DNA from: Calliopum simillimum
Taxonomy: Eukaryota > Arthropoda > Insecta > Diptera > Lauxaniidae
Reading direction: 5' to 3'
DNA length: 64,000 nt
Assembly: GCA_951812925.1 (NCBI GenBank)
Contig: OX638368.1
Location: 115,219,309 to 115,283,308, forward strand
The translations under genes and the position numbers were made by a program. Below are positions 42,883 to 55,240 of this stretch, in pieces. Below the pieces are notes generated by a model, which saw nothing but the letters and a program-made list of their open reading frames with translations, made no database searches and had not been told where the DNA came from. How positions within the stretch are numbered: position 1 is the first letter of the stretch; the number at the start of each line of letters is the position of its first letter.

Positions 42883-45800
42883 TTAAGGTGAAGGCAATAC
42901 TTTAAGACGTTCAAAGGCAGCCTTTTCAAGTGATTCTCTATGATCCGGATGAGCGATTTGAATGAGTTCATAGGCACGTTGCCTCATATTCTTGCCAAAA
43001 AGCGATGCAATACCATATTCAGTGACCACATAATGAACATGAGCTCTTGAAGTTACAACGCCGGCACCTATTAAAAAGCATAAAAAGTATATTTTAGTGC
43101 ACTCATAATTTAAAAAAAACAACTGTACCTGGTTTAAGAATTGGGTTAATTTTACTTATGCCTTTCTTGGTAATAGAAGGCATAGCAATGATGGGCTTCC
43201 CCCTACCATCAAAGCCTTCAGCAGCGCCACGTATAAAATCAACTTGACCTCCAAAACCAGAGTAGAAACGTGTGCCAATGGAATCCGAATTAACTTGTCC
43301 TGTTAAATCAACTTCTATGCAAGAATTAATGGCAGTCATTTTTGGATTGCGGGCAATGATTCTCGTACTATTGACATAATCAATGGCTAACATTTCTGTA
43401 AAATCAAGAAAAAATACCTGGTTACAATAAGTTTGTGAAATACTACTATTGCACTTACCAATAAAAGGATTATCATTGACAAAATCGTATAGCTTTTGAT
43501 CGCCAATTAAGAATGAACCCACAATACGTCCTTTGTGATATTTCTTTTGGCTATTGGTAACACAACCTTTTTCTACCAAATCTACCACACCATTGGCAAA
43601 CATTTCCGAATGAATACCCAAATCTTTGTGGTTATGCAAAGCAGCCAATACAGCATCGGGAATACTTCCAATACCCATTTGCAATGTGGCACCATCTTCG
43701 ACCAAATTTTCAGCAATCAATTGTCCAATCTTAATTTCAACATCGCTAAGTTGACCAGTGCCGTGCTGTGGTAGTGGTGTATTAATTTCGATAGCAGCAT
43801 CAAAATGAGATGAATGAATGATGCCATCACCAAAGGTACGTGGCATATTTGGATTGATTTGAGCTACACAGAAGAGTTTTTTTTTAACATTTCAAAATTA
43901 AAAAGCTATGTGTATATATTTATTTACCAACTATTTTCTTCGAATGCATTAGACCAGCACGCACACAATCTACACTTGTTCCTAATGAACAATAACCATG
44001 AGAATCAGGTGGTGACACATGAACCAAAGTAACATCTGGCTGCACAATTTTTTTATAGAAGAGTTGTGGAATTTCATGCAAGAAAATTGAATTGTTATCA
44101 CCGCGTCCTTCAGCTACAGCTTTACGCGCATTGCCGCCCATGAAAAATGAGTTCGAACGAAAGATATCTGAATTCTCGGGATCATTGTAGGCAGCTGGAC
44201 CTTCGGTATGCATATGACAAACGGTAATGTCTTTAAGACTACTTTTTCTAGCATATTTGACCATACTGGAGATAAGATCATTGGGTGTTGCAGCAGCGCC
44301 AGAGCAAAAGACAGTGTCACCTGAAAAAAAAAAAAAATCATAGTTTTAATAGCTTTTTCAAATCCTAAGTTGTTATATGTTCTTCCTAAATAGATATATT
44401 CTGCAACTAAATAAAATTGTCTTCTTCAAGATATCTTACATACATTTTAACAATAACGGACACCTATAGTTTGTTCAACATACATGCATTTTCTTTTCTT
44501 AAAAGAAAAGTTATGGTTCTTGATAGCATTGTGCAACATTTTTGAGGTCATCGAATCCAAACAACTTTTTGATTGCTGTTCATGAAAGAACTTGATTTGT
44601 AGTTTGGCTCCAGATCGGATTTTAACATATACACGTAGTACTGCATATATTTTGATTCAAACTTGCTTTTTCAAAGTTGCCACAGCTATATCTCGTAAAC
44701 CGTTTGAGATTTTGTTTTCCTATCTTCAACAAAGTTGTTGCTGTAGGTAAAGAAAGTGTTCAACGAACTGACCCAAAAAAAAAGTGGGTCTTGGGCCTCA
44801 AAATCACAAAAATGTCGAAAAATTATAGCTTTTTTGGTCATAGCTACCAAACCATTCCGTATTTTGCCAAACAATTAAAACGAAATTGTAGCCAAGACTA
44901 AACTGAGAAACTGTTTGGAGCATGCCAATTGCATTTAAGTACTTCTTGATACCGTTTTTTGTGCCGAAAAATCACAAGATTTTCGAAAAATTAATTAAAA
45001 AATATTTTTTTATTCGAAGTGAGTTGCACTGTGTATTCAATTAAGGCAACTGATATACGAAGTCAAACAAAAGTCAACTAACTAGGTTAAGGTGGACAAA
45101 AAATTTTACGAAAATGTGAGGTAAGATGTTTTTCTTATTTCGATAAATTTACGTCAAAATTCATTGATATCTACTCGATCTACTCGTTTCAAATGGTATC
45201 ATAAACATTACCATTTTATTTGTGTTCTACTTGGGCTATTTACATAATCCCACAGCAGAAAAATTACAGACACCTACTCATAATATAAAATTTTCCAGGG
45301 AACTGAGTAAGTAACATTCCGCGTAAAATCCGAATCCAAAGTCAAAATTGGCCCAACAGCACAGGACTTTGAGAAAATTAAGTCTAAAAACACGAAAAAT
45401 GGTTATTTTGACCTTTTTTGAAGTTAGGTGCAGATTGGACAAAGTATTTTTTATTTTTTTACTAACTAATTTAGTACTAATGTAGTGCTAGCCTTCCTTT
45501 CCTTTCAAAAGTTATAGCCGGTTTAAGATGACATCATGAAATACAAAGCATGTAACGTTTAAGTTGTTATATAGAAATTCATGATATACATGCCTGTTGA
45601 ATTACTTTTCACTTAGGAGGCTTTTTGCTGAAAATGGTGCATCACACGATAAAAAGTATCAGAATCTTTTTTGTGGAGAATTACAGGTTCTACAAATAAT
45701 ATTGATTTATATTTACGAAAAAGTAACCGTTTTGGAAATGTTTGATAAAGTCGAATTTTTCGACTTTTTGCAGTTTTTTCAGAATCCTAAACGGTTACTT

Positions 45801-48800
45801 TTTCGTTAATGCAAATTAATGTTATTTATAGAACCTGTAGTTCTCTACCAAAAAGATTCTAATACTTTTTATCGTGTGACTAACCAATTTCATCAAAAAG
45901 CCTCCTAAATGAAAAGTAATTGAAAACATACGGATTACGGAACAGGTCTGATAATCTTAAAATTCTTATTCTTTTCTCTTATCTGATTATCTGAAAAAAC
46001 AGTCCTACGACATCTTTCAAGTGTACATGAATTAGTTAAAAAAAAAAACAAACAAAAATTTGTGCAGTATGCATATAAACCTCAAAAATAGCCATTTTTC
46101 GTCATATATCTTAAAATCCTGAGCTGATTCTGAAAAGTTAGGAAATAACGTTCAGCTGGCAAAAAAAAGGTTAGAGAAATTTTCACCCATTTCTCATTGA
46201 AAAAATTCACCCACTTTTTCTAACAAACTTTCTATATGTTTACAAAATAAGACATATTAAATAAAGAACACTTTTCTTCGAGTAGTCAAGTGTTATTTAG
46301 TATATATTTTATAAATGCAAATCTATTTTAAGAACATTTACATACTTAGTTAAATCAACAAATTAATCTATGTATGTATGTGGCACATGAGAGCACGTTC
46401 ATTTTGTGATGTTTCAAGTTTATTTCGTAATTATATTTTTTATGCATAATAAGGTTTCATAGGAAAGTTGTTTAAAACAAAAAACAGAGTAAGTCTATAT
46501 ATTGTAATGGATACCAATTCAGAGAGTTGTATTAAAATTACTTAAACTCTGTGCCCTTTTCCACTGATTACGACATAACTCGTAGTTGACGTCCTAGGCA
46601 AGACCGCAAACTACGAGTTCTATTGTTATTGTAAACGATTTTCTGTTAGCTGTTCATTATCAGTTCATCAATCAATATAATTTTTAATAAAGTAATAAGA
46701 TGTTAATTTTTTCAACTTTTTTTTAAGTGAATCGAATTAAAAGAAATCAATTAATGATGACTTATAACATAAGGCTGTTATACAAAATCTTTTGGAAATT
46801 TTAAAACTAAACAATGTATAATACTTTTAAAAAGTACCTTTTTAACAAATTTCTTGCGGGGCATATTTTTAAATAAAAAAATATTTCTGAAAATCTTCCT
46901 GTTGCGAAGCAAAATCTTAATAATCAAATATGTGCTAACCTTATACTTATTTAAATAACTAGAAAATAAAAAAGCCAGACAAGTCTATAGGATTAGATTA
47001 TATTTCCAATACTTTCTGTAGCATATTAACTTTACTATCTATTGCTTGGACTTGCCCCTTTCGTGTTATCAACCTGACTTCACGTAATACAAAGAAATGT
47101 GTTGGTATTTGTGAAACTGTATACAATTAGATGAAATTAGATAGAATTGAAATTGAATGTCAAATAAAATTGAAAGTATCTAGTTGATAAAAAGTTTTTT
47201 ACACTGCTTTGTAGGAAAAATTTTTTAAATGACACTAAAGCCACTTAACGAAATACACAATCACAAAAGTTGCCATTGTTTCTTAATTAAATTTTAGTAA
47301 AGGTCATTGTACTGTTGTTAAATCTTTCTGGCCTTAAAACAATTGACATTATTTTTGTTTATTAAAAATTACTATAAATAAAAATAAACAAAACAATAGA
47401 ATACATATTTTCATTATACAAACTTATACGAGTATGTACTCGTACAAACATTCCTATTCCAATAACAATATGGGACGTCTACTAACATGAGCTTTTTGTT
47501 GTTAAAGGTATATGTCTACATAAACATTGTTTTAAGTTTACTAAATGTTTACAAATTTTTATTATAAATATTATTATTTAGAAAGATAAAAAAAGTGTCA
47601 GAAATTTTTTAAAATCTACCTTATATTACTGAACTAATTCTGTGTTGACAAGGAAAAATAGTTAAAGCTTTCCAGAAGTTTTAAGCATATTGTATTTAAT
47701 TTCAAGAGTAAATACCAATATCCTCAAATTACATTAAATAATTAGATGATATTTATATCAAGTTTGATGTAAAAGTTCTAAAGTGAAAACATTTAACTCA
47801 AGGTATTACAAAATTTTATGAACTTTAAAGTTCGAAATTTTATATTACATTATTTAATATGCATGCAGAATTCTCTCATATAAAAAAGTGTATACTCTGT
47901 CGTTTTGTTTCTATATTTAATCACTTGGACAGCATTGAAGTTTAAAAATAAATTTCTAGAATATGCACTTTGGAATTTGATTTGTTTATATGTAGTGATT
48001 TTCATTTTCGAGTAGAGAAATTAATGCTAGGATAGAAAACCCAATAACATACGTCGAATAATCATCGTCACTCTTAGCTAGATTCACGAGAATGCAAATT
48101 ATTGATAATATTTGAGCTGTAGGTAGCTATCTCAAATTTTAAGCTGCTTTTAAAAACATTTATTAATTTTGCACTTTCTAGTTAATTCAATTCAGATATC
48201 GCTTGCACACTTCTGGCATAACTATAGTATTTTGAAACATTTTGTAAAAAAAAGCACATTAAATGTTGAAATGTTACCTATTAAATTTAAATTTTAAGGA
48301 AAATTTAAAAATTGGTACATTGAACCATATGTTGGTTAAAGATAAGCGATTATTTTTTTTTTATGGTAAATAACATATATCAATTTATAAAGAATTGTGA
48401 TAATTAGTGTTATTATCACATCCCGTACTGAGATGTTAAAATATTATTATTTACATATGTAGGGGAGACTGGGGTTACTTCGGCAATGACGTTTTTGGCA
48501 TGAAGTAGCCATCGAACAAAAACATTTATTAATGGGAAGTTTTACTTTACGAAAAAGAAATACCCTCACAAAGTTTGTTATCTGTATCTTCACAGCTGAA
48601 AAAGTTACACTTGTTTTTGTGTTTTCACGACTCTAGTATTCACTTGTTTTTATTGTAAATATTTTGGTAAAAACAAAAAATAAAAAATATATATAAAAGA
48701 ACATTAAGAGTAATTCTACAGTTATGAAGTAATGTGCGAAAACTAAAAAAAACAAACTTAACATTAGAAAATTATTAGAAAATTAAACTAAAAAAGTGAA

Positions 48801-51800
48801 ATAAAGACTACGGGGTAGCTTCGGCGCACACTGGCTATACTACTACATATGGTATTTTACGGCAATTTTGCTACATATTTGCTACATATTACCCCATTTT
48901 AAACAATTATAGCTTGTTAGAAAGGTATATCAATTTGCTGTAAAATAAAATTATGCTTTGACTGATTTAATTAAGTTTAAAAAAAATTTTCATTATTTTT
49001 TGCCTGAAACCTCAACTTGACCTTGACCTCTCTTGAGGGCCGGATTATCGCTATCCGATCGCCGTGAAACTTCATAGTATTTGTTTTTATGACCATTAGA
49101 AGGATTTCAGGGGGCGGCATCAACGAAAATCAGAAAATCGTAAAATAAGCGCATGCCTACTGCTATATATATTTCTGACCTAGGCAACACTGACATTTCC
49201 ATTGGAAAGTTTGACATTTTTTAGCATAAACGTACTCACAACGTTTTGAGGTACAAGCGCTATTTGTTTTGTTTACAGTGAGTTAAGAAAATCAATTTTT
49301 ACATGGATAATTAAAGTGATTGATAAATTATGGGGTTTCCAACGAGAACAAAAGTTTTTTACAACTAAGGGCCGTTTTCACAATGTACAGTTAACGTTTA
49401 ACTGAAACTTTAACTGTAAGTTTGAATAAAATTATTTTCTCAATGTGAAGTTACTTATTAACTGACGCAAAATAAACTCTAACGTTCAGTTAACTTTAAC
49501 TGCCACAATTTTTTCAGTTAAAATTTAACTGGCAGATTGAAATAAATTCAAATATTTTTTGAAATTCATATGAAAAAATTTCAAATGTTTACATTTTTTG
49601 AAAACATTTTAAGGGGAAATTTGTTATTAGCCGTGTTTCTTTTGACGCGTATATACAATTGTGGAAATTTTCAAATTGCGATAACTTATGAACGGTGAGT
49701 CGTACGATAGAAAGTCCAAGGGTCTTTTTCATTGAAAACCACATGCTCTACAAATAATTTTAATCTTTTGTAAAAAAAAAATAATTATTTAGAAGTTATT
49801 TAGAAAAAACTGATTTTTTGCCAATTATCGGCGCCTAACCAGTTTTTATAGAATAACTCCTAAAAGAACAATTTCTAAAAAAATAAAGTGAAAGGTTTTT
49901 GTGGAGAACGTGATTTTCCATAAAAAAGTTCCTCAGAGTTTTATTGTGCGACTCACTGTTCATGAGTTATCGCAATTTAAAAATATCCACAATTGCATAT
50001 ACGCGTCAAAAAAAACACGGCTATTTATTCACAACATATGTTTAACCGTAAGTTAAAAAATGGAATTTATTGAAATCCAAATAATTTAACGGAAAGTTTA
50101 TACCCATAGCTTCCGTTAGTAAACTTTAGTTTATAAATATCTTAACTGTACATTGTGAAACCGGCCCTAAGTGTTCATGCAAAATCGAATGTATTATGTA
50201 TTGGAGTGGATCTAATGCCCAAGAATGCCTCTATCTCACGGTATGTCACATGACGATCTTGCATTATCAGTTCAAGCACGGCATCAGTGTTCTCTGGCAC
50301 AACAGCCGTTTTTGGACGACCTTCACGGAATTCGTGTTTGAGCGAGCGTCGGCCACGATTGAATTCATTAAACCAGTTTTTCACAGTGCTATAGGATGGT
50401 GCTTCATCGCCATACAAAGATTTAAGTTCATCGATGCACTCTTGTCGTGATAATCCACGTCGAAAATTGTGAAAAATGATCGCACGAAAATGTTCACGAG
50501 TTAATTCCATTTTTTTGCCAAATTGATTTTTTCAAGTCACTGTAAACAACACAAATGATGGCCGTCTGTCAAAACGTTCTGAGTACGTTTATGCTAAAAA
50601 ATGTCAAACTTTCCAATGGAAATGTCAGATTGCACCTGGCAACACTTAGTGTTGCCTAGGCCAGAAATATATATAGCAACCCACGTACATATTTTCTTCT
50701 TGTTCTTTTGAATTACAACATCATGGTATGTTTTTTTTTATAATATTTAATACAATCAAAGGTTTAATGAAGTCGTAAAATGGTTTTTAAAAAGTTTTTA
50801 ATCGTTTAATGGTACTTTATACCAAATGCCGAAGCTACCCCAGCATGGGGCACATTCGGCGAATATGATTTTTTTCATTCATAACGAAAAAAAACTACCA
50901 ACATTACTTTTACAAGAAAAATTTTACCATCATTTTATTAATTAATAATTAAGGTTTATGACACTCTAAAACATGTTTTGATATGTTGAATACCTTCCGA
51001 GATATAAGGCTAAAAAACAAGTGTCGAAGTTATTGCTCTCTTCCCTACATATGTGCATACAAATGTGTATGCATATGACTTTTTTTTACTTACGATAATT
51101 ATTGTATATGTGATAATAATTAAGAACAATTTGCTGTAATTATTAGTGCGACATTATTTGTGCAGTTCCGTTTCCATACTTCCTTAAATTCTACCGAAGA
51201 ACTTAAAAAAGTGTGGCTCCTGATTGGAACTCGTGAGAAATGAAACTTTTGAGGTATAGAGCATAAGTTTTTATTTCTCACGAAATTATATTTATTCCTT
51301 TATTTCTTATTGAGAGTATTCCTTAAAACGTGTAAAAGCCTCGAAACCCTCGTAAAGTCGTAATAGTTGTCAACATTAATAGGAACTTTGACGGCTTTAC
51401 GAGTTTACGAGGTTTTCCTGGCTTGTACACGTTTTAAGGAATACTCTTAGTATGTTACACAATGCGAGGACTATTCAAAAAATACGTAGACTTCTTGAAT
51501 TGCACGGGACCAGTTGGTTCCAGGGAAATCCACTTGGTGTCGTCTTCTCTCCACAAACCAGCTGGTTTTAATGCAGCTTTTTTTTATTGCAAATATCATT
51601 ATTAGTTGATTAGCTACGCAGTTGTTTGTGAAGTGTGTTTTGTTCGTTTGGCGGATTTTAGAATGAGTGATTTAAATGAGACGAATGAACTATTGTTTCG
51701 ACTGCCTTGTAATCAGCTGATCTGTAGGAAGACAACACCAAACAGATTTCCCTGGACCAAACTGGGCCCGTGCAATTCAAGAAGTCAACGTATTTTTTTA

Positions 51801-52825
51801 ACGGCCTTTGTGCATTTAAGAAAAAGTCAAAATTTTCTAAATTTGCCATGTCTCGTTAACTGTATCTCAGGATCTAAAACTTTTATACATCAAACAAAGC
51901 CTAATAAAATGCCTGACAACACTATATTTCCAACACATCCAGGTATACCGAACTTTTACTGGTTTTCAGGAAAGCTAAGTCCGGATCAAGTATACTTAAG
52001 CCCAAACTTAAAACAAATTTTATAGATCAAAGCGATGGCAATACATATCTCTGAAAGTATAGCGTCACCTCAATACTACAACTAGGTAACTCCAATTTCC
52101 TAGTTTTGAGATTATTTAGTTTTAAGATTTATGAAAATTTTAATTTAAACTGATTGCAGACTTATACATAGTTTTTTTCTTGTAACTATGCAATGGTACC
52201 ACTTTAAAGTACTCTTATTGGAGTAGATAAGGCAACAAACCAAGATGAATATCATATGCCAGTTATCCCAAAAATAATAATTAAGATTGATCTACATATT
52301 GCGTTGACGATATAAGATCGTAAATACCGAATCAAACAAAATTTACTGCACTTCAGTGGTTTTCATGTTTAGGGTCAATTTAATCAATCCACATTATCTA
52401 CCATAACTAACTTAGCTTATAATACAGGTTGTATTGACGCAGTTATACATACATATGTTATACCTACATATATATTTTTTAAAATTAGACTACGAGCTTG
52501 TTTTATTTAGAGCTCATCAAGCTGCTTTAATTTCAGCAAAACAAAAATGCACTATAAATTTTTTCTTCCATCACGATTATATCGTATAAAAATTACATAA
52601 CAGACAATCCTGACTATCGTAAAAATACTTACCAGACTTAATTAATGAGACTGCTTCTTCAGAACTGACAATTGGACACTTGCGATCTAGTGGGTGACTT
52701 ATTTCATTAACATACGTAAAGTAGTTTTTCGACTTTTGCATCGGAACTACGGAAGCGGGAGTATATAAGGCCGTACGGTTAATGCGTCCTAGTATTCCTA
52801 CGCTTTTATTCAATTTTAAAGCCAT
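42883..52825 (-). CDS. Acetyl-CoA hydrolase / 4-hydroxybutyrate CoA-transferase family, probably mitochondrial
   Basis: Five exons join in frame to 480 aa: 52633-52825, 43928-44320, 43459-43863, 43129-43395 and 42883-43067. Family I CoA-transferases move CoA between acyl-CoA and carboxylates. The first 30-40 residues (MALKLNKSVGILGRINRTAL) are basic and hydroxylated, fitting a mitochondrial import signal. Then come SGDTVFCSGAAATP, the MGIGSIPDAVLAAL glycine loop (about 258-271) and LGIHSEMFANG, whose glutamate (about 282) sits where the catalytic Glu lies in the 4-hydroxybutyrate CoA-transferase family. Near the C-terminus is VHYVVTEYGIASLFGK. The length is normal. The orthologue is probably Drosophila CG7920. 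Intron 1 (44321-52632) is 8.3 kb and carries a nested transposon cluster; the other introns are short. Confidence 0.94.
44321..45289. other. CoA-transferase intron 1, proximal part
   Basis: AT-rich. 44640-45000 carries text (GCCACAGCTATATCTCGTAA, TCTTCAACAAAGTTGTTGCT) of a kind often seen in dispersed insect repeats, but I found no partner in the window. No gene. Confidence 0.3.
45290..46150. repeat. Dispersed repeat interrupted by a foldback MITE
   Basis: 45290-45560 matches 13240-13570 (see the block listed there), ending TTAAGATGACATCATGAAAT. An inverted relative resumes at about 46020-46150 (CTCAAAAATAGCCATTTTTC). The MITE at 45592-45950 lies between, so the host repeat was itself a foldback that received an insertion. 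Confidence 0.5.
45592..45950. mobile_element. Foldback MITE (GGCCTGTTCCG family), best-preserved copy
   Basis: CACTTAGGAGGCTTTTTGCT, CACGATAAAAAGTATCAGAA and GAAAAAGTAACCGTTTTGG on the left return inverted at 45780-45950, ending CGGAACAGGTCTGATAAT. The left tip has lost about 18 bp. Relatives lie at 5923-6857, 23839-23895 and 40984-41058. Confidence 0.8.
46151..48458. other. CoA-transferase intron 1, unassigned 2.3 kb
   Basis: AT-rich intronic DNA. A short near-palindrome occurs at 46570-46618 (ACTCGTAGTT and AACTACGAGT). Nothing else was recognised. Confidence 0.3.
49369..50167. mobile_element. PIF/Harbinger-like MITE, 799 bp, itself hosting a foldback
   Basis: The ends GGGCCGTTTTCACAATGTAC (left) and GGGCCGGTTTCACAATGTAC (right, reverse complement) are flanked by TAA on both sides (49366-49368 and 50168-50170). 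A 3-bp TWA target duplication with GGGCC tips is typical of PIF/Harbinger. GTTAAACT/TTTAACTG text is repeated inside. The foldback at 49630-50021 is inserted near its centre. Confidence 0.85.
49630..50021. mobile_element. TA-flanked foldback MITE, 392 bp (innermost of the nest)
   Basis: GCCGTGTTTCTTTTGACGCG, ATACAATTGTGGA and AATTGCGATAACTTATGAAC on the left return inverted on the right, with TA at 49628-49629 and 50022-50023. The arms are about 150 bp. Non-coding. Confidence 0.85.
50175..50510 (-). pseudogene. mariner transposase N-terminus (SETMAR-like)
   Basis: The frame starts MELTREHFRAIIFHNFRRGL and continues SRQECIDELKSLYGDEAPS, YSTVKNWFNEFNRGRRSL, FREGRPKTAVVPENTDAVLE and MQDRHVTYREIEAFLGIRST. 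These are the two helix-turn-helix modules of mariner (DD34D) transposases. It ends after about 110 residues where the Harbinger-like MITE and deletion begin; the catalytic domain is gone. Confidence 0.9.
51312..51448. repeat. Foldback repeat, 137 bp, arms about 55 bp
   Basis: GAGAGTATTCCTTAAAACGT, GTAAAAGCCTCG and CTCGTAAAGTCGT return inverted as ACGGCTTTACGAG and ACACGTTTTAAGGAATACTC. Related degraded text occurs at 7325-7420. Confidence 0.72.
51477..51799. mobile_element. Foldback MITE, about 323 bp
   Basis: AATACGTAGACTTCTTGAAT, TGCACGGGACCAGTTGGTTC and CAGGGAAATC on the left return inverted at 51715-51799 (TTTCCCTGGACCAAACTGGG, CCCGTGCAATTCAAGAAGTC). The arms are about 85 bp. It lies in CoA-transferase intron 1. 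Confidence 0.8.
51800..52632. other. CoA-transferase intron 1, distal to exon 1
   Basis: AT-rich, ending at the GTAAGT donor of exon 1 (minus strand, 52632). Nothing else was recognised. Confidence 0.35.
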
Positions 52826-54280
52826 GCTTGTTGTTATTGTGGTTCTGCCTGAGTTTCCAAAGTTAATTTATTCAATTGATGAACTTTGTTTAATTAACGC
52901 TGAGCGTGTTCCAAATAAACGCTCAGATTTTACTTTTTTTATTATTATCGCAAGAAAAAAATCAATTTATTTGCCTCAACTCCACCCCGACAAAAAAATT
53001 CTTATCAGAAGCGGTTCACCAACAATAGGAAACAGTACGAATGTTCAACTAAAAGTTGATTTCAAGATTTCTTTTGAACTTTGTTCTAGTAACATAGCAT
53101 CCTATACTGAAGACGTAAAGCACATTAGTTTGTTGGTCGTTTTGCCGCAGTGTAAGCCTATTATGGAGGTACTAGTGCAATGGGTTGAATTTCAGAAGTA
53201 TGAAGTGAAACTTCTTTGGGTTGAGCTAGGAGTAGAATTGCTACACACCGTTATATCTTGCAAACTATACAAGCTATTTTGATGATATTTGGTAGATAGG
53301 CTGCCAAAAGTGAATACCAAAAGTGAAAAGTGAGTGTAATCATTTTAGAGCCACACCCACTTTTAAGTGATTGGACATTCCAAAATTGTATACAGACATA
53401 GACGACAGCTTAATCAGGATTTTAGACGTAATAATGCAATTCAAAATTTTACACTGACAGACGACAGTTTCTGCATTAAACACACAGATTATTTGTTTGT
53501 TTACTTGTTTTTTGACAGTACCTGCTAGTCACCTCCCTGCAAATAGTCATCTTTCTTTTTATTCCCGTCTTAAAATAACAAAAAAAAAAAAAAAAAAAAA
53601 AAAATCATTGGTTTTTACCTGTACATATTTTTTATTTATTTTAAAACTCGCTTTTGCTCACTACATTTTTCTTTTTTTTTCTTGTTGAACATATTTCCTA
53701 ACTGAAGTGAAATTTTTAAGTGTCGTCTGTCTACCCTATAAGACTTAATGCTTACTAATGCTTCTATCCGTTTTTTTCTTTCTGCATTTGTCACAGTTTT
53801 TGTATAATATATAAGTTTTGTAGATGTTCGAACTTGTCCGAGTGCATTCTTTATTTCTACTTGACTTCCTACCTACAAGCAAGACCAAATGTGCTTAACT
53901 TAACCCAGATAAATAAATATTCTCAGGACAAGCTCAGATAAAGTGTCCACAAAAACATAGCTCTAATCAGATTTTGTGTGTATAATTGCTGTGCATGGTA
54001 GAGTGCCTATACAGTGTGCATTGCCTAGCCAATGTAATGTTCGTTGCTTTTTCTTATGATTGACATTCGCTGGCTGATTGGAAATTTGACGTTGCAAATT
54101 TTTCGTGGGAAAGTGAAGTTTCTTACGTTATACATTTTTGTTTTCGTTATGTTGTGCTTTTCAGCCGCGACGTAAGACAGACAGTAGTCGCACGTAAATC
54201 TCTTCAAAAATTAATAAATTTTTCACAATTTTGATTTAAAGACTCAATTAAAAAAAAAAAATCTAAAATGATTTTCTGCG
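52826..54280. other. CoA-transferase 5' flank and intergenic DNA
   Basis: It contains the presumed minus-strand promoter, but no core motif was recognised. A poly(A) run occurs at 53580-53603. A plus-strand open stretch (52782-53282) overlaps exon 1 antisense and has no family motif. Confidence 0.3.
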
Positions 54281-54286
54281 CATGTA

Positions 54287-54370
54287 ACAAGCAAAATTGC
54301 CGAATATGGAGTGAGGCCAATCCACAAGAGACCTTACAGACTCCATTACATCCAGAAAAATGCACCGTTT
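54287..54370 (+). pseudogene. DD41D mariner fragment, 5' piece
   Basis: It reads NKQNCRIWSEANPQETLQTP, LHPEKCTV, closely matching the transposase at 29722-30843. Similarity stops abruptly where the satellite-like array starts. The C-terminal end of the same family resumes 1.7 kb later at 56070. Confidence 0.75.
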
Positions 54371-54384
54371 AGCATAAGCAGTCC

Positions 54385-55240
54385 TTATCTATATATAAAT
54401 AGGCGAACGAAATCGGTTCCGTCCCGGTTTCTATATCTAAATGTTGACCGATTCGCTTGGTTTTCTTTTTGTTGGAAAGGTTGTGAGGAGGACTATAGTT
54501 TTTTTGAAAGTGGGCGGTGCCACGCCCCTAAATAAAAAAACGCTCTCAGAGCTAAGCTGCAGCATAGATTTTTATGAAAGATAGGGTTGGCACTGGTAAA
54601 CGATAAAATGATAATTTTATTTTTAAGTGGGAGGTGCCACGCCCCCAAATGCAAAAATCGCTCTTACGGCTAAAGCATTTCATCGATTTTACCGAAATTT
54701 AGTTTAGAGATAGGGCTAGCACTAAGGAACGATTGCGTGGCCATTATGTTTTTTAGTGGGCGGTGCCACGCCCCTAAATGAAAAAAAATCTCTCACGTCT
54801 AAGCCGCTGTATCAATTTTTTATGAAATTTGAAATGGAGATAAGGTTAGCGCTAACGAACGATAAAATTACCATTTTATTTAAACGCTTTTACGGCTAAA
54901 TTTTATATGGAAACTACTGCATCGATTTTTGTGATATTTGAAATGGAGATAGGATTTGCACTAAGGAACGATAAAATGACAGTTATGTGTTTTAGTGGCA
55001 GGAGACACGCCCCTTATGGTAAAATACGCTTTCAGTGCTGAAATTCTGCACCGATTTTATGGAATTCGGTACTGAGATAGGCTAAGCACTAAGGAAGGCT
55101 AATTAAAAGTTAATAATTTTTGGAGGGGGGTACCACGGCCGCAAATAGAATACACGGTTTCACTGCGAAACTGCTGCATTAATTTTAATATCACTTCAAA
55201 TTATGGTAGGCTTAACGCAAGGGATAGAAATTAAAAATTA
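54385..55240 (+). repeat. Tandem array of about 125-bp units with a GC-rich hairpin motif
   Basis: The motif GTGGGCGGTGCCACGCCCC (GGGCG and CGCCC can pair) occurs with variation near 54510, 54627, 54756, 54995 and 55123. A motif-less unit lies near 54885, giving a period of about 117-129 bp and about 6-7 units. Each unit also has GATAGGG-TAGCACTAA-GGAACGAT and CGCTCT-ACGGCTAA text. Similarity decays to the right. Inverted relatives lie at 61680-61880. Confidence 0.82.

Larger units (their letters stand above)
49161..50682 (-). mobile_element. DD34D-type mariner derivative with long arms
   Basis: The arms TGCTATATATATTTCTGACC, TAGGCAACACTGACATTTCC and ATTGGAAAGTTTGACATTTT (49161-49262) recur inverted at 50570-50682, with further paired sequence inwards (GTTTACAGTGAGTTAAGAAA). 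Only the N-terminal transposase part remains (50175-50510). A PIF/Harbinger-like MITE (49369-50167) is inserted inside. Confidence 0.82.
48459..51048. mobile_element. GTAGGG-end element 2, split by a mariner
   Basis: The ends GTAGGGGAGACTGGGGTTAC and GTAGGGAAGAGAGCAATAAC (right, reverse complement) lie between ATAT flanks. The element's own motif (GTAGCTTCGGC and variants) occurs at 48475, 48501 (inverted), 48815, 50828 (inverted), 50855 and 51023. The order of stations is that of element 1 read backwards. About 1.5 kb of its length is the mariner insertion at 49161-50682. No coding of its own was recognised. Confidence 0.72.

Noticed and set aside
44677..44901. 74-codon frame in CoA-transferase intron 1
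   Set aside because: It lies in AT-rich repeat-like text with no motif and is probably chance.
51606..52025. 139-codon plus-strand frame
   Set aside because: It runs across the arm of a foldback MITE and shows no domain.
52782..53282. 166-codon plus-strand frame over the CoA-transferase 5' end
   Set aside because: It is antisense to a certain exon, has no recognisable domain, and the start codon overlaps the antisense of MALKLNK.
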